Part shown: positions 48,985 to 61,052 of the stretch, piece after piece
Numbering within the stretch: the first letter of the stretch is position 1
Layout: each line of letters begins with the position of its first letter
From: Sweltsa coloradensis
Lineage: Eukaryota; Arthropoda; Insecta; Plecoptera; Chloroperlidae
Direction of reading: 5' to 3'
Length of the DNA stretch: 64,000 nt
Assembly: GCA_024449915.1 (NCBI GenBank)
Contig: JAMZAV010000444.1
Location: forward strand, 124,001 to 188,000
Translations under genes and position numbers: made by a program
Notes under the pieces: model-generated
Seen by the model: only the letters and a program-made list of their open reading frames with translations
The model's database searches: none
Told to the model about the DNA's origin: nothing

Positions 48985-49026
48985 CGAATATATTTATTTA
49001 TTTTATTTATTTATTTATTTATTTAA
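48985..49026. repeat. (TTTA)n microsatellite
   Basis: About ten TTTA units directly before the inverted repeat at 49.05 kb. Confidence 0.8.
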
Positions 49027-49050
49027 AGGGTGTTCGCCACGTCACTTATT

Positions 49051-49280
49051 GACACTTACTTGTGTGTGAGTTCGACGTTTCGGAACCACGGTGGCTCCAT
49101 CATCAGGATAACTGAATGTTGAAAATGCGTTTGCTGGTCGCCTCTCTAGTGGTCGATCGTATTTGAATGCCACGATCGCAAAGGAGAGAGTCCACGAGCT
49201 AAACTCATTTTCAGCAATCAGTCGTCCTGACGATGGAGCCCACAGTGGTTCCGAAACGTCGAACTCACACTAAAGCAAGT
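49051..49280. repeat. Inverted repeat with hammerhead-ribozyme-like cores
   Basis: Two arms of about 70-78 bp face each other around a spacer of roughly 75 bp. Read outward, each has CTGA(T/C)GA, a GGAGCCAC/GTGGTTCC-type stem, then GAAAC and GTCGAACTCACAC. The order CUGANGA-stem-GAAA is the catalytic core of hammerhead ribozymes, which are known in Penelope-like elements and retrozymes. The minus-strand core has CTGATGA at 49106-49100 and GAAAC at 49081-49077. The plus-strand core has CTGACGA at 49227-49233 and GAAAC at 49253-49257. Confidence 0.55.
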
Positions 49281-49464
49281 GTAAATACGAAATGCGGGTT
49301 TCTGAATAGATTAAGAGGGAGACCTGGGCTCGATACCCGGTTGAGATGGATTTTTTATTTCTAAAATGGTTTCCATAACAATATAAATTTATCATGAACT
49401 CGACTATAGCTGAAATAAAAATCTGTCTATTATTTATTATTTATTAATTTATCCGTCTTATTGA

Positions 49465-49761
<297 letters not shown>

Positions 49762-50225
49762 TAAGCAGGTGATGGCGTACAATAAAAATAATTTTTCATG
49801 GGAAATCTGCCCAGGGTGCAATGCATGCCCATCTGCGGGTGTCTAACTAGGTACACGCGAAATTACAGTTTTGTTTTAGCGATATCTCGAGAACGGTACC
49901 AAATATCTAAAAACTGATTGCAGACAACTATGAGGTTTTGTCAGAACAATATAATGCAAGACAAAATATTAAAATATAATAATCGGTGCGATTTTTATTT
50001 CAATAATGCATTTAGTTAATTAAATATCAAATAAAAAACTTAATTACCATCACATTTCAATATTTTATCGTGCAAGCTAGAGTCCTCAGAAAACCACATA
50101 GCTGTCTGCAATCAGTTTTCCTATATTTTACATCATTCTCCAGATGTCGCTAAAAAATGTAATTTCGCGTGGTTTTTATATTGTTTGTCGTCTTCCATCT
50201 CTTATATTCGCATTACTGAGCGAGG

Positions 50226-50345
50226 AAAACCTAGGGAAAAACTTTCATTTGCCGGTCTCGACGGGATTTGAACCCGGGACCTCCCGAATCAGAGTCAAAC
50301 ACTTGGCGCTCGAGCCAAAACTTTCGGTTAGTGTGTGTGGCGTAT
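50226..50345 (-). mobile_element. tRNA-derived SINE, minus
   Basis: On the minus strand a tRNA-like segment GGCTCGAGCGCCAAGTGTTT with B-box GGTCCCGGGTTCAAATCCCG, related to the copy at 34.4 kb. Confidence 0.6.
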
Positions 50346-51229
50346 AACACGTCTTAAATTTGAATCAAATCCATTTTGAACAAACCTAACCCTATAGGTG
50401 GACACAGCACTTAAAACAGCGTAATTGGAACACAGTGTCGTTGCAGTAAATGAGATGCCAACCACCATTGACTCTCTAACGAACTCTGTAATCATTCCGG
50501 CCAAGCGTCACCAGTGTTATGAATGGGCGCCTTACCCTGACCATAAATAACTGCTAATGTGAAAATGGGAGATTATAAATACAGTCACGACCAACATAAA
50601 TCCAGCACACGGGAAAAAAGTCCTAAGACAAGAACTCAAAGGGTTCTCTTATTAGAAGGCCCAATTAAAATGAAGACTTCTTCCGCGAGATGTCTTTAGT
50701 TCCGCTTCTTTAGCAGTTCTGGTGATTCCTCGTCGTTCCCTAGAGCTAGACGTTTCGACACATGAGGTAAACGCCGCGTGACGCTGATGTACCTACCAAG
50801 TATTCGCGGCCACTTACACGAATCATCGCGCCACACAAATCACGACGCCATCCAGTGTATAGTCTGTTCGATGTAAGCACAGGTTCGATACGCGGCTACT
50901 TCCGGCATATAGTCTGCACAATGTAAGCACAATCTTTAGGCTGAGCCATTCATAAATAAATTCGTATTAAGAGTCTATCCTGCACTCAGTCTCATGAGTG
51001 ATAAAAAAATACTTATAGCTATCTGCCACCTAAAACCGGAGATAAAAAATCCTCCCGTAACTAAAATTTTTCTGGAGGTTAGTTTCTATCGGCCACTCCT
51101 AATACACCAATAGAGCAATCTAGAAGATAAACCTTAGAGGGAATACCTATCGGGACATTATAATACGGGCCCTAAATTAAATTAATACAGTAGAGCCCCA
51201 ATCAAGAAAAGTTAAAGGGACGATATCAC

Positions 51230-53625
51230 TGATTCAGTAGACTGTTAATGGCGCCTCCACAAATCCTTAGTATAGAGCGCTCCATCTCCACACATCCTTA
51301 GTAGGGACACACTCTAGCTGCCACACTACTAATGGCGCCTCCACACATCCTTAGTAGAGCCTCCACCTCCACACACATGTAGGCCTAATCAAGAAAAGTA
51401 AAAGACGATATCACTGATTCAGTAGACTGTTAATGGCGCCTCCACACATTCTTAGTAGAGCCTCCACCTCCACACATCCTTAGGAGGGACATACTCTAGC
51501 TGCTACACTACTAATGGCGCCTCCACACATCCTTAGTAGAGCTCCACCCACCATCTTAGAAGGGACATACTCTAGCTGCTACACTACTAATGGCGCCTCC
51601 ACACATCCTTAGTAGGGACATACTCTAGCTGACACCACTAATGTCGTCTCCACACATCCTTAGTAGAGCCTCCACCTCCACACATCCTTAGGAGGGACAC
51701 ACTCTAGCTGCCACACTACTAATGGCGCCTCCACACATCCTTAGTAGAGCCTCCACCTCCACACATCCTTAGGAGGGACACACTCTAGCTGCCACACTAC
51801 TAATGGCGCCTCCACACATCCTTAGTAGAGCCTCCACCTCCACACATCCTTAGTAGGGACACACTCTAGCTGCCACACTACTAATGGCGCCTCCACACAT
51901 CCTAAGTAGAGCCTCCACCTCCACACATCCTTAGGAGGGACACACTCTAGCTGCCACACTACTAATGGCGCCTCCACACATCCTTAGTAGAGCCTCCACC
52001 TCCACACATCCTTAGGAGGGACATACTCTAGCTGCCACTACTAATGCCACCTCCACACATCCTTAGTAGAGCCTCCACCTCCACACATCCTTAGTAGGGA
52101 CATACTCTAGCTGCCACACTACTAATGGCGCCTCCACACATCCTTAGTAGAGCCTCCACCTCCACACATCCTTAGGAGGGACACACTCTAGCTGCCACAC
52201 TACTAATGGCGCCTCCACACATCCTTTAGTAAAGCCTCCACCTCCACAAAATCCTTAGGAGGGACATACTCTAGCTGCTACACTACTAATGGCGCCTCCA
52301 CACATCCTTAGTAGAGCCTCCACCTCCACACATCCTTAGGAGGGACACACTCTAGCTGCTACACTACTAATGGCGCCTCCACACATCCTTAGTAGAGCCT
52401 CCACCTCCACACATCCTTAGGAGGGACATACTCTAGCTGCTACACTACTAATGGCGCCTCCACACATCCTTAGTAGAGCCTCCACTCCACACATCCTTAG
52501 TAGGGGCATACTTTAGCTGCCACACTACTAATGGCGCCTCCACACATCCCTTAGTAGAGCCTCCACCTCCACACATCCTTAGTAGGGTGATACTCTAGCT
52601 GCCACTACTAATGCCACCTCCACACATCCTTAGTAGAGCCTCCACCTCCACACATCCTTAGGAGGGACACACTCTAGCTGCTACACTACTAATGGCGCCT
52701 CCACACATCCTTAGTAGAGCCTCCACCTCCACACATCCTTAGGAGGGACACACTCTAGCTGCCACACTACTAATGGCGCCTCCACACATCCTTAGTAGAG
52801 CCTCCACCTCCACACATCCTTAGTAGGGACATACTCTAGCTGCCACACTACTAATGGCGCCTCCACACATCCTTAGTAGAGCCTCCACCTCCACACATCC
52901 TTAGTAGGGACATACTCTAGCTGCTACACTACTAATGGCGCCTCCACACATCCTTAGTAGAGCCTCCACCTCCACACATCCTTAGGAGGGACACACTCTA
53001 GCTGCCAACACTACTAATGCGCTTTCACACACATCCTTAGTAGAGCCTCCACCTCCACACATCCTTAGGAGGGACACACTCTAGCTGCTACACTACTAAT
53101 GTTGCCTTCACACATCCTCAGTAGACCCCCCACCTCCACACATCCTTAGGAGGGACAAATTCTAGCTGCTACACTACTAATGGCGCCTCCACACATCCTT
53201 AGCAGAGCCTCCACCTCCACACATCCTTAGTAGGGACACACTCTCTAGCGCTCCACTACTAATGTCGCCTCACACATCCCTTTGTAGGGGCATACTCTCA
53301 GTGCTGCTCCACATACTAATGTCCCTTCACACATACTTAGGGGATACTCTCTAGCTGCCCACTACTAATGTCGCCTTTACACACTCTAGTAGGGGCATTT
53401 ATCTAGGCTCCACTACGAATGTGCCTTACCATTCTTAGTAGGGGCATACTCTATGCCCCACTACTAGGTCGCCTTTTAACCATCCTTTATGGGGCATACT
53501 TCTAGCTGCTCCCCTACTAATGTTTGCCTTCACACTCCTTAGTCTGGGCATACTCTAGCTGCTACACTACTAATGTTGCCTTCACACATCCTCAGTAGGG
53601 ACATACTCTAGCTGCCAACCAAATG
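51230..53625. repeat. 81-bp satellite array, about 2.4 kb
   Basis: About thirty head-to-tail units of 81 bp containing CCTCCACACATCCTTAG(T/G)AG twice, then GGGACACACTCTAGCTGCCA and CACTACTAATGGCG. The central units are nearly identical. The first few units and those after about 53240 are degenerate and of uneven length, as expected at array edges. It lies inside intron 2 and shows no coding potential. Confidence 0.95.
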
Positions 53626-55249
53626 CGACCTCCAAAATGGCGGCCAGCAGACATTGCGTAACCTCGATGCTTCACTCCGTGGAACTGTTCGTTAGGGCAT
53701 CTCCGCTGTTTTTATACCCCCGTCATTACTCTTGGTTAGTTCCGCTAGTGAAGTAGCCATCAGTCATCCGTCGATCTCGGTGGTGACTGATGACGTAGAC
53801 ATCCCCGTGACGTCACAGTAGCATGTGGTGAGAGATTTGAATCTTTAGGTCGTGTGTGGTAGAAATAATCACGACACTGAGGTTCGAACCTATAGGGTGT
53901 TTAGTTTTTTTGCTATATTAAATATCCAGTTTAAAAATCGTTTTATTTCCAAATATTTCAAATACCATTCATTTTTACCACTTTGGACATGCATTTTTCA
54001 CCCAACAATTAGAAACTGGAGGATATTGTTCAGGAATGACAAGTGCACGTCTCTATCAGACAAAATTTGAACTTTTCAAGTAGGTGTCTGCATAAAATAA
54101 TGATAAACTAATTGAATGAGCGTAGGACTATAGTGAGTGTAGCAAATGAATGCGTTAATTATTTGACTCTAATAGAAATCAATTCGGATGTTTTTTATTT
54201 TACAACTTTACCGAACAAACGGTTACCGGTTACTACGATCTTAACTAAATTTGGTTTCAAGCCATCAAAAAACGTTCCTTTGGTCTCTACTGGACAACGT
54301 GCTACCCAGACTTTTATTAAATTAAGTGTCAGAAAATCTTCAAAATCTCTCAACTTGTACATGTAATGATTTTTCGTCCTTTGAATAAAATATTTTTCAT
54401 GAAAATCGCTCTTTTACGTATTGACTTACTCTTCTCTGTCCCACGAGGGATAGTGGTACATTAAGTCACCAGTTTTCTCTCTTTGAAAAGAGCGAGCCAG
54501 CAACTAGCATTCATCTTATTTCATCACAGTACGCCCTAGTTAATCCACTCAAACCAACATTGAAACACAAGCTGTTTCGCATGAGCGACTGGTCCAGTGA
54601 GCACACCGCATGAATACTCTCCACTCACTCAACAGTTGCTCAATGCACTGCCTGGTGGTCCAGACTTCCTTCTAATCACCGCCTTCCATCTTTCGCATCT
54701 GTTCCGGATTAATCCCGCGCTCGGATTTCACCGCCATCTCGACGTACAGAGCCAAGAGAATCACGAGCGGAACCAGCTCCACCGCGCAGAGTGACATCAA
54801 CGCCAATCATGATTAATGTTCACACTTATTTCTGTATCGCATTTTCCACGTCCTTCTCTCTCGAACCGTTTCAAGACATATCGGGTTCGCGCGCGCACCT
54901 GCGAAACAAATCCAGAACTGTCGCGACTAATTAACTTCGTTCGCATACTTTTATTTTATTTGGCTTGATAATGGCTGCTCGTACGTGTGACTGTTTGGCT
55001 TTTATTTTGGTTTGGTTTTATTTGTCGAGTGAGCCCGTCATAGTTTCAAGGGAAGGTTGTGACATAGGGAGGCAAACTGTCAATATTCCGGGTGGTCTCT
55101 TACTAGTGTGTATGGATTGATCTAAACTTTATTCTGGGGTTCGAACTGGTCCAAGACTGGAAAAGACACTCGATTTATATTTAATACCAATTTCGTACAA
55201 AAACTCGGGCCATAATTCGTAATATATATATGACAGAATTTAATCTGGT

Positions 55250-55455
55250 GTCTTCATAGGTCAGTTGGTAACAGCAGGGCCCGGACAGACAAGGTCCCGG
55301 GTTCAATCCTCAGTGGAGGCACTTTTTAAATTTATGTCGGATGTAGTACTATCATATCAGCGTCATAGTCGCCTACTACTAAACCGAGGTTAAACATATT
55401 AAAGCTTCTCTACTTAAGGCGAAGGACCCGGGTTCGATCCCCGGTCGGGCCACAT
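55250..55455 (+). mobile_element. Two tRNA-like segments
   Basis: 55252-55320: TCATAGGTCAGTTGGTAACA and GGTCCCGGGTTCAATCCTCA, with A- and B-boxes at tRNA spacing. 55410-55452: only a T-arm half (GGACCCGGGTTCGATCCCCG). Neither folds into a complete cloverleaf by eye, so SINE heads are more likely than tRNA genes. Confidence 0.45.
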
Positions 55456-56388
55456 CTTTTCGACTATCGCTATGATTGCATAATTCTATTAACCTTATAA
55501 TCAGGGTCAAGCTTGAAACTCCAGCAAAGAATTAAAAATATATGGGAACTATCGCTATTGCTAAATATTTTGTCTAGGCCTACATACGTTTTTTGCCCTT
55601 CCCATTTTAAAGTAATAAGGGTGTTTTATTGTTTATAATTTCCCTATTGATGACTATTAGCATAGGTTTGATTCTGGGGCTTCTCATATTGACAATGCGT
55701 TGTAATTAATATTTACAAACATTTTGTGTTGTTTCACTGATTAGGTGGAAGATCGATTAGCAATTTGATCGAACCTAGTTAGTTTTGTTGGCAGAACTGA
55801 AAACGAGCCATCAATCATTAATATCATGTGGCGCCTACTTACAGATTCGGCTAGCCCACTTACAAATATACAGTGCATATATTGTTTGAGGGTGATCGTA
55901 GATCAGCCCAACAAATACATTTTTACTAATGAGAATAGTTATAGTGCAAGTGCATGCAATTAGTAAAATGTCGTACCTACACTCATGTTCTATTGCCATA
56001 TTTAGGATAACCATTTGTTAATGTTTATTTTAACATGAAGTTTTTAAATGTTAAAATTATGTTTCAAATTGTTAAATTTTAAAATTAATACTATATTATT
56101 ATTCTCGGCACTGTTCACAGTTCACTCACTTCATTGTTCACTGTCACAGTTATATAGGTTTATTTTATTAAGACAAAACTAACCCGGCACCTCTACCAAA
56201 ACTCTGAACAAACTGTCACCGTTATCTTGAGTTATTTTATTCATGGAAATTTAAACACAAAATTTCCTGACCCGGCACCTCCACCAAAACTCTGAAACAA
56301 CTCATCATTATATCGGTTTATTTTATTCAGAGAAATTAAAAACAAAATTTCCTGACCCGGCACCTTCAACAAAACTCTGAAAAACTGT

Positions 56389-57040
56389 TTAAAGGGGTAT
56401 TTAACCGCTAAAATCAAAAAATATATTTCATTCAGGCTAACTAGTAATGAATTTAGCAGTCAACAGAAAAATTGTTGGGGCCACTATGACCTCCCAAAAA
56501 ATTGTCAAAAAATGACATTTTTCGATCTAGGTCCCATCGGCAAAATTCTCCCATAATAAATAACATGGGGACGATCTTTATGCCCCATGACCTTGGAGGA
56601 TTTTGATCCAAAAAAATATTGGCCATTATTGACGTACACGACAGCCTTTTCTGTAAATTCTCTATATTTTGTTTTGTAATTTGGGCAAGTAGTTTGGTCA
56701 AAATATGCTGATTACCAAGATGGGGTGTGATTTTGGAATGCATATTTTTGCGTGTTTGAGGGTATATTTGGGCACAGTTTCAAGACACGATGTTATAAAG
56801 GGGCATTTTAGATTGGTACTATGCTCTAGTATCTATGTGGACCAAAAAAGAAGCAGGTTAAAGCCGATTTAGGAAATTTTCCAAAACACCAATTTTCGCC
56901 AATTTCTGGATCAAATTTTTTTTTTAAATCGTGTTAAATCACAGTTACAAGATATAATTTTTTAAACGGTCATTTAAGTGTAGTATTGTGCTATAGATCA
57001 CGTGGTAAAAAATAATTTTTTGGGTTTTTAGCCCCTTTAA
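56389..57040 (+). mobile_element. TTAA-flanked MITE, copy 1
   Basis: 652 bp including TTAA at both ends. Termini are AGGGGTATTTAACCGC and ...GTTTTTAGCCCCT. TTAA target duplication is the hallmark of piggyBac-type transposition, although the termini here begin AGGGG rather than CCCT. The minus-strand 96-codon frame inside it is not a gene. Confidence 0.8.
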
Positions 57041-57268
57041 TTTTATTCAGACAAAACTAAAAACAAAATTTCCTGAGCCGGCACCTCCACCAAAACTCTG
57101 AAAAACTGGTTAGTTTTATTCAGACAAAACTAAAATAAAATTTCCTGACCCGGCACCTCCACCAAAACTCTGAAAAACTGTCACCGTTATCTCGGTTTAT
57201 TTTATTCATACAAAATTAAAAACAAAATTTCCTGACCCGGCACCTCCACCAAAACTCTGAAAAACTGT

Positions 57269-57920
57269 TTAAAGGGGTATTTAACCGCTAAAATCAAAAA
57301 ATATATTTCATTCAGGCTAACTAGTAATGAATTTAGCAGTCAACAGAAAAATTGTTGGGGCCACTATGACCTCCCAAAAAATTGTCAAAAAATGACATTT
57401 TTCGATCTAGGTCCCATCGGCAAAATTCTCCCATAATAAATAACATGGGGACGATCTTTATGCCCCATGACCTTGGAGGATTTTGATCCAAAAAAATATT
57501 GGCCATTATTGACGTATACGACAGCCTTTTCTGTAAATTCTCTATATTTTGTTTTGTAATTTGGGCAAGTAGTTTGGTCAAAATATGCTGATTACCAAGA
57601 TGGGGTGTGATTTTGGAATGCATATTTTTGCGTGTTTGAGGGTATATTTGGGCACATTTTCAAGACACGATGTTATAAAGGGGCATTTTAGATTGGTACT
57701 ATGCTCTAGTATCTATGTGGACCAAAAAAGAAGCAGGTTAAAGCCGATTTAGGAAATTTTCCAAAACACCAATTTTCGCCAATTTCTGGATCAAATTTTT
57801 TTTTTAAATCGTGTTAAATCACAGTTACAAGATATAATTTTTTAAACGGTCATTTAAGTGTAGTATTGTGCTATAGATCACGTGGTAAAAAATAATTTTT
57901 TGGGTTTTTAGCCCCTTTAA
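57269..57920 (+). mobile_element. TTAA-flanked MITE, copy 2
   Basis: 652 bp, differing from copy 1 at only two positions that I noticed (GACGTA(C/T)ACG and GGCACA(G/T)TTTC). Both copies share minisatellite flanks, so this copy arose by local duplication rather than a second insertion. Confidence 0.85.
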
Positions 57921-58129
57921 TTTTATTCAGACAAAACTAAAAACAAAATTTCCTGACCCGGCACCTCCACCAAAACTCTGAAAAACTGTTTTATTTTATT
58001 CAGACAAAACTAAAAACAACATTTACTGACCCGGCACCTCCATCAAAACTCTGAAAAACTGGTTAATTTTATACAGACAAAACTAAAAACAATATTTACT
58101 GACCCGGCACCTCCACCAAAACTCTGAAA

Positions 58130-59427
58130 AACTAATGAATGCATAGCTTTGACGTCTTGCTCTATCTATATAAGTGTAAGAGTACACGGCTATATCAATT
58201 CATTGTGTTTTCTGCCTATAGGTGTGGTTTCAAAACCGGCGCGCAAAGTTCCGTCGCAACGAACGCAGCGTATTGGCGCAGAGAGGAGGTTTCTACGGCC
58301 GCTGTTCGGATGTGACGTCACACAGCAACGAGCAGCCCTTGGCGCCGCGACCAACAACCGTCATCACGTCAGGTCAGTCACCAGGACTTACGATACCATC
58401 ACTAATATAGATTTAGATTTGATTTGATTTATTCGAACAGGCAATGTTTTACATACACAATCACAAATATACAGCAAATACAAATAAGCAACAAATATCA
58501 ATGAAACCAACTTTGGAAATTGGGAACCTTCCACCAACTACCCGACTTAAAAATTGTATTGTGTTGATTGACCGCACTGTTGACTTATAACAAAACAGAA
58601 AATAAGATTTATATGATCACATTGCCTGAACAGTATTGCTTGCGCAGTATATTGACGTATGTTGACGTAAATAAATCGTGTAGATTATTAACAAGTCAAA
58701 AAATAAGAATTTACATTTTTTAATAAAGTTATTTTCAAGGAAATGACACATTAATGGTCCGTGAGTCTTAGATAGATGGATTTGATTTTAATTATTCGAA
58801 CAGGCAATGTTTTACATACACAGTCACAAATTTACAACAAATACAAAAAAGCGACAAACATGAATGAAACAAATTTCAGAAATATCACACAGTGCGAGCT
58901 AAATTCAGGCGAGATTGTAAGTGCGAGCTAAATTCAGGCGAGATTGTTTCGGGATCCGGTTCGACCACGTTAAAAACAAATTTATTATTATTATTACAAT
59001 ATTAGTATTGCTGTTCCAACTTACAAGTTGTACCAGATAGGCCTAGAGGATGACGGTGACGCAGTATCGGTAAATCCCTCCGTGGCCTCGCGTATTACCG
59101 TATACCATGCACACAATCAGGAGGATGGAGGAAACCAGAGCCTCAAACTGATGTTCTAATCATGATTAATATTAATTTGAATCGTGCATGATGTTCTAAT
59201 CATGATTAATATTACGAATAAAAATGTTATTAATTCACATTTGCACATAAAATTACATTGTGCACTATCATTCGTGCTCCTAAAAAAGTGTGTATTTTCT
59301 CTAGTTTGAAGGTTTGAAGATGTGGCACTCAAAGATACATGCATTAAACATCATACCTATACCAAACACATCGCTTAACTCGTATTGCTTCTTGGCTCGG
59401 CTGTGTTCGATAGAAGTTTATTGGATT
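58130..59427. repeat. Segmental tandem duplication, copy 1 (contains exon 3a)
   Basis: Homologous to about 60590-62629 from the GAGCTTTGACGTCTT-type left flank to CGATAGAAGTT on the right. This copy has a 27-bp extra tandem repeat (GCGAGCTAAATTCAGGCGAG at 58888 and 58923) and retains the empty site (58590/58591) of the element inserted in copy 2. Confidence 0.9.
58222..58372 (+). CDS. Prrx: Prrx-like homeobox gene, exon 3a (recognition helix and downstream)
   Basis: 151 nt, phase 0 in and phase 1 out, between GCCTATAG and TCAG|GTCAGT. It begins at homeodomain residue 47 (VWFQNRRAKFRRNERSVLAQ), giving helix 3 with glutamine at position 50, W48, F49, N51 and R53. RRNER after the homeodomain is the Prrx signature. 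The remaining residues are linker. Encodes the same peptide as exon 3b; the only differences are two silent changes (GAA/GAG and GTA/GTG). Because 151 is not a multiple of three, including both copies would break the frame. Confidence 0.9.
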
Positions 59428-59439
59428 TATTCAGTTTTG

Positions 59440-59934
59440 CGCTTGTTTTAAAAGATAAAGCAACTACAGTTACAAACAAAAACCTTTGAAAAAAACTTTT
59501 AAAAGGGAAATTTTTAAATAACAAAAATTGTTTGATCCGCAACTTTAAAAAACAAAAAGAAAAAAAGTTTTAATTCCATTTAAAAAAATTCTTTGCCAAT
59601 TTGAATGTTGCGTAAAAAAATTTTAATTTTTAACAATAAAAAAAAAATTTTTACTTTTTTTAAAAAAAAAAATTTAAGGAAAACCCCTTATTCCGGTTTT
59701 TTAAAAAAATTTTATTTTAAAGGAAAAATTTTTTTTACGCCTATCCTCAAAAATAAAATTAAAAAAAAAATTTTACCCAAAGTTTACAACTTTTAAAAAG
59801 TGCGATTTTAATTACGAGAATTTTAAAACCTTCGACGGCAAAACAAAACTTAAAATTCCTTTTTCGTTCATTTTTTCCAGAATTAAAAATTCGCCGGGAT
59901 ACCAAACTGAAAAGCCCGCTATTCGTATTTTCCA
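59440..59934. other. Low-complexity, homopolymer-rich segment
   Basis: Dense runs of A and T with scattered fragments resembling the neighbouring minisatellite (AAAATTTCC, TTTTCCAGA). Probably a decayed or poorly resolved part of the array; nothing in it is interpretable. Confidence 0.4.
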
Positions 59935-60585
59935 GAGAATTTTAAAAACAAAATTTCCTGACCCGGCACCTCCACCAAAAACTACTGAAAACTGTCGCCG
60001 CTATCTCGGTTCATTTTTTCCAGAGAATTTTAAAAACAAAATTTCCCGACCGGCACCTCCACTAAACTCTGAAAAACTGTCGCCGCTATCTCGGTTCATT
60101 TTTTCCAGAGAATTTTAAACAAAATTTCCTGACCCGGCACCTCCACCAAAACTCTGAAAACTGTCGCCGATTATCTCGGTTCATTTTTTTCCAGAGAATT
60201 TTAAACAAAATTTCCTGATTCCTTGCATCCTCACCAAAACTCTAAAAAAATGTCGCGCTATCTCGGTTTATTTTTTCCAGAGAATTATAAAAAACAAATT
60301 CCTGACCCGGGACCTCCCCAAAACTCTGAAAAACTGTCGCCGTTATCTCTGTCCCTTTTTTTTCAAAAAACTTTTAAAACAAATTTCCCGATCCTACTAA
60401 CCTCCACAAAACTCTGAAACTGACGCCGTTATCTCATGTCATTTTTTTTCTAAAGAATTTTTAAAAACAAATTCTCCCGATCCGGCACTCCACCCACAAC
60501 TCTGAAAAACTAGCTAATTTTATTCAGACAAAACTAAAAACATTTCCTTACCCGGCACCTCCACCAAAATACTGAAAAACTAACG
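59935..60585. repeat. Minisatellite, second block (unit about 87 bp)
   Basis: Units read TTTTTTCCAGAGAATTTTAA, AACAAAATTTCCTGACCCGG, CACCTCCACCAAAACTCTGA and AAACTGTCGCCG(C/T)TATCTCGG. Several units have single-base losses. The last unit leads straight into segmental copy 2. Confidence 0.85.
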
Positions 60586-60685
60586 AACGCAGAGCTTTGA
60601 CGTCTTACTCTATCTATTTAAGTGGGAGAGTTCGACTCAGTGATGTTTCATGGCTTTATCAATTCATTGAGTTTTCTGCCTATAG

Positions 60686-60836
60686 GTGTGGTTTCAAAAC
60701 CGGCGCGCAAAGTTCCGTCGCAACGAGCGCAGCGTGTTGGCGCAGAGAGGAGGTTTCTACGGCCGCTGTTCGGATGTGACGTCACACAGCAACGAGCAGC
60801 CCTTGGCGCCGCGACCAACAACCGTCATCACGTCAG
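60686..60836 (+). CDS. Prrx: Prrx-like homeobox gene, exon 3b (duplicate of 3a)
   Basis: Same length, phases, acceptor (GCCTATAG) and donor (GTCAGT) as exon 3a, with identical encoded residues. Both copies look splice-competent. The upstream 100 bp is also conserved apart from a small insertion (around 60631-60650). It may be the genuine exon with 3a the spare, or the reverse. Mutually exclusive use would yield the same protein. Confidence 0.88.
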
Positions 60837-61052
60837 GTCAGTCACCAGGACTTACGATACCATCACTAATATAGATTTAGATTTGATTTGATTTATTCGA
60901 ACAGGCAATGTTTTACATGCAGTCTCAAATATACAGCAAATACAAATAAGCAACAAATATCAATGAAACCAACTTTGGAAATTGGGAACCTTCCAACAAC
61001 TACCCGACTTAAAAATTGTATTGTGTTGATTGACCGCACTGTTGACTTATAA

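Larger units (their letters stand above)
56165..58130. repeat. Minisatellite (unit about 85 bp) interrupted by two MITEs
   Basis: Unit: TTTTATTCAGACAAAACTAA, AAACAAAATTTCCTGACCCGG, CACCTCCACCAAAACTCTGA and AAAACTG, sometimes with TCACCGTTATCTCGGTTTA. An 880-bp block (minisatellite plus MITE) is itself duplicated. Confidence 0.9.

Noticed and set aside
51230..53625. CRISPR-like array
   Set aside because: The units are direct 81-bp satellite repeats without unique spacers, in a eukaryotic intron.
54112..54366. 84-codon plus-strand frame
   Set aside because: Has plausible amino-acid variety but no recognisable family, splice context or neighbour; not enough to call a gene.
55405..55455. Possible tRNA gene (GGGTTCGATCCCCG)
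   Set aside because: Only the T-arm half is present; no acceptor or anticodon stem pairing could be found.
56453..56743. Two near-identical 96-codon minus-strand frames (also 57333-57623)
   Set aside because: Both lie wholly inside the duplicated MITE, and the diverged MITE copies at 27.8 and 37.6 kb do not keep the frame.
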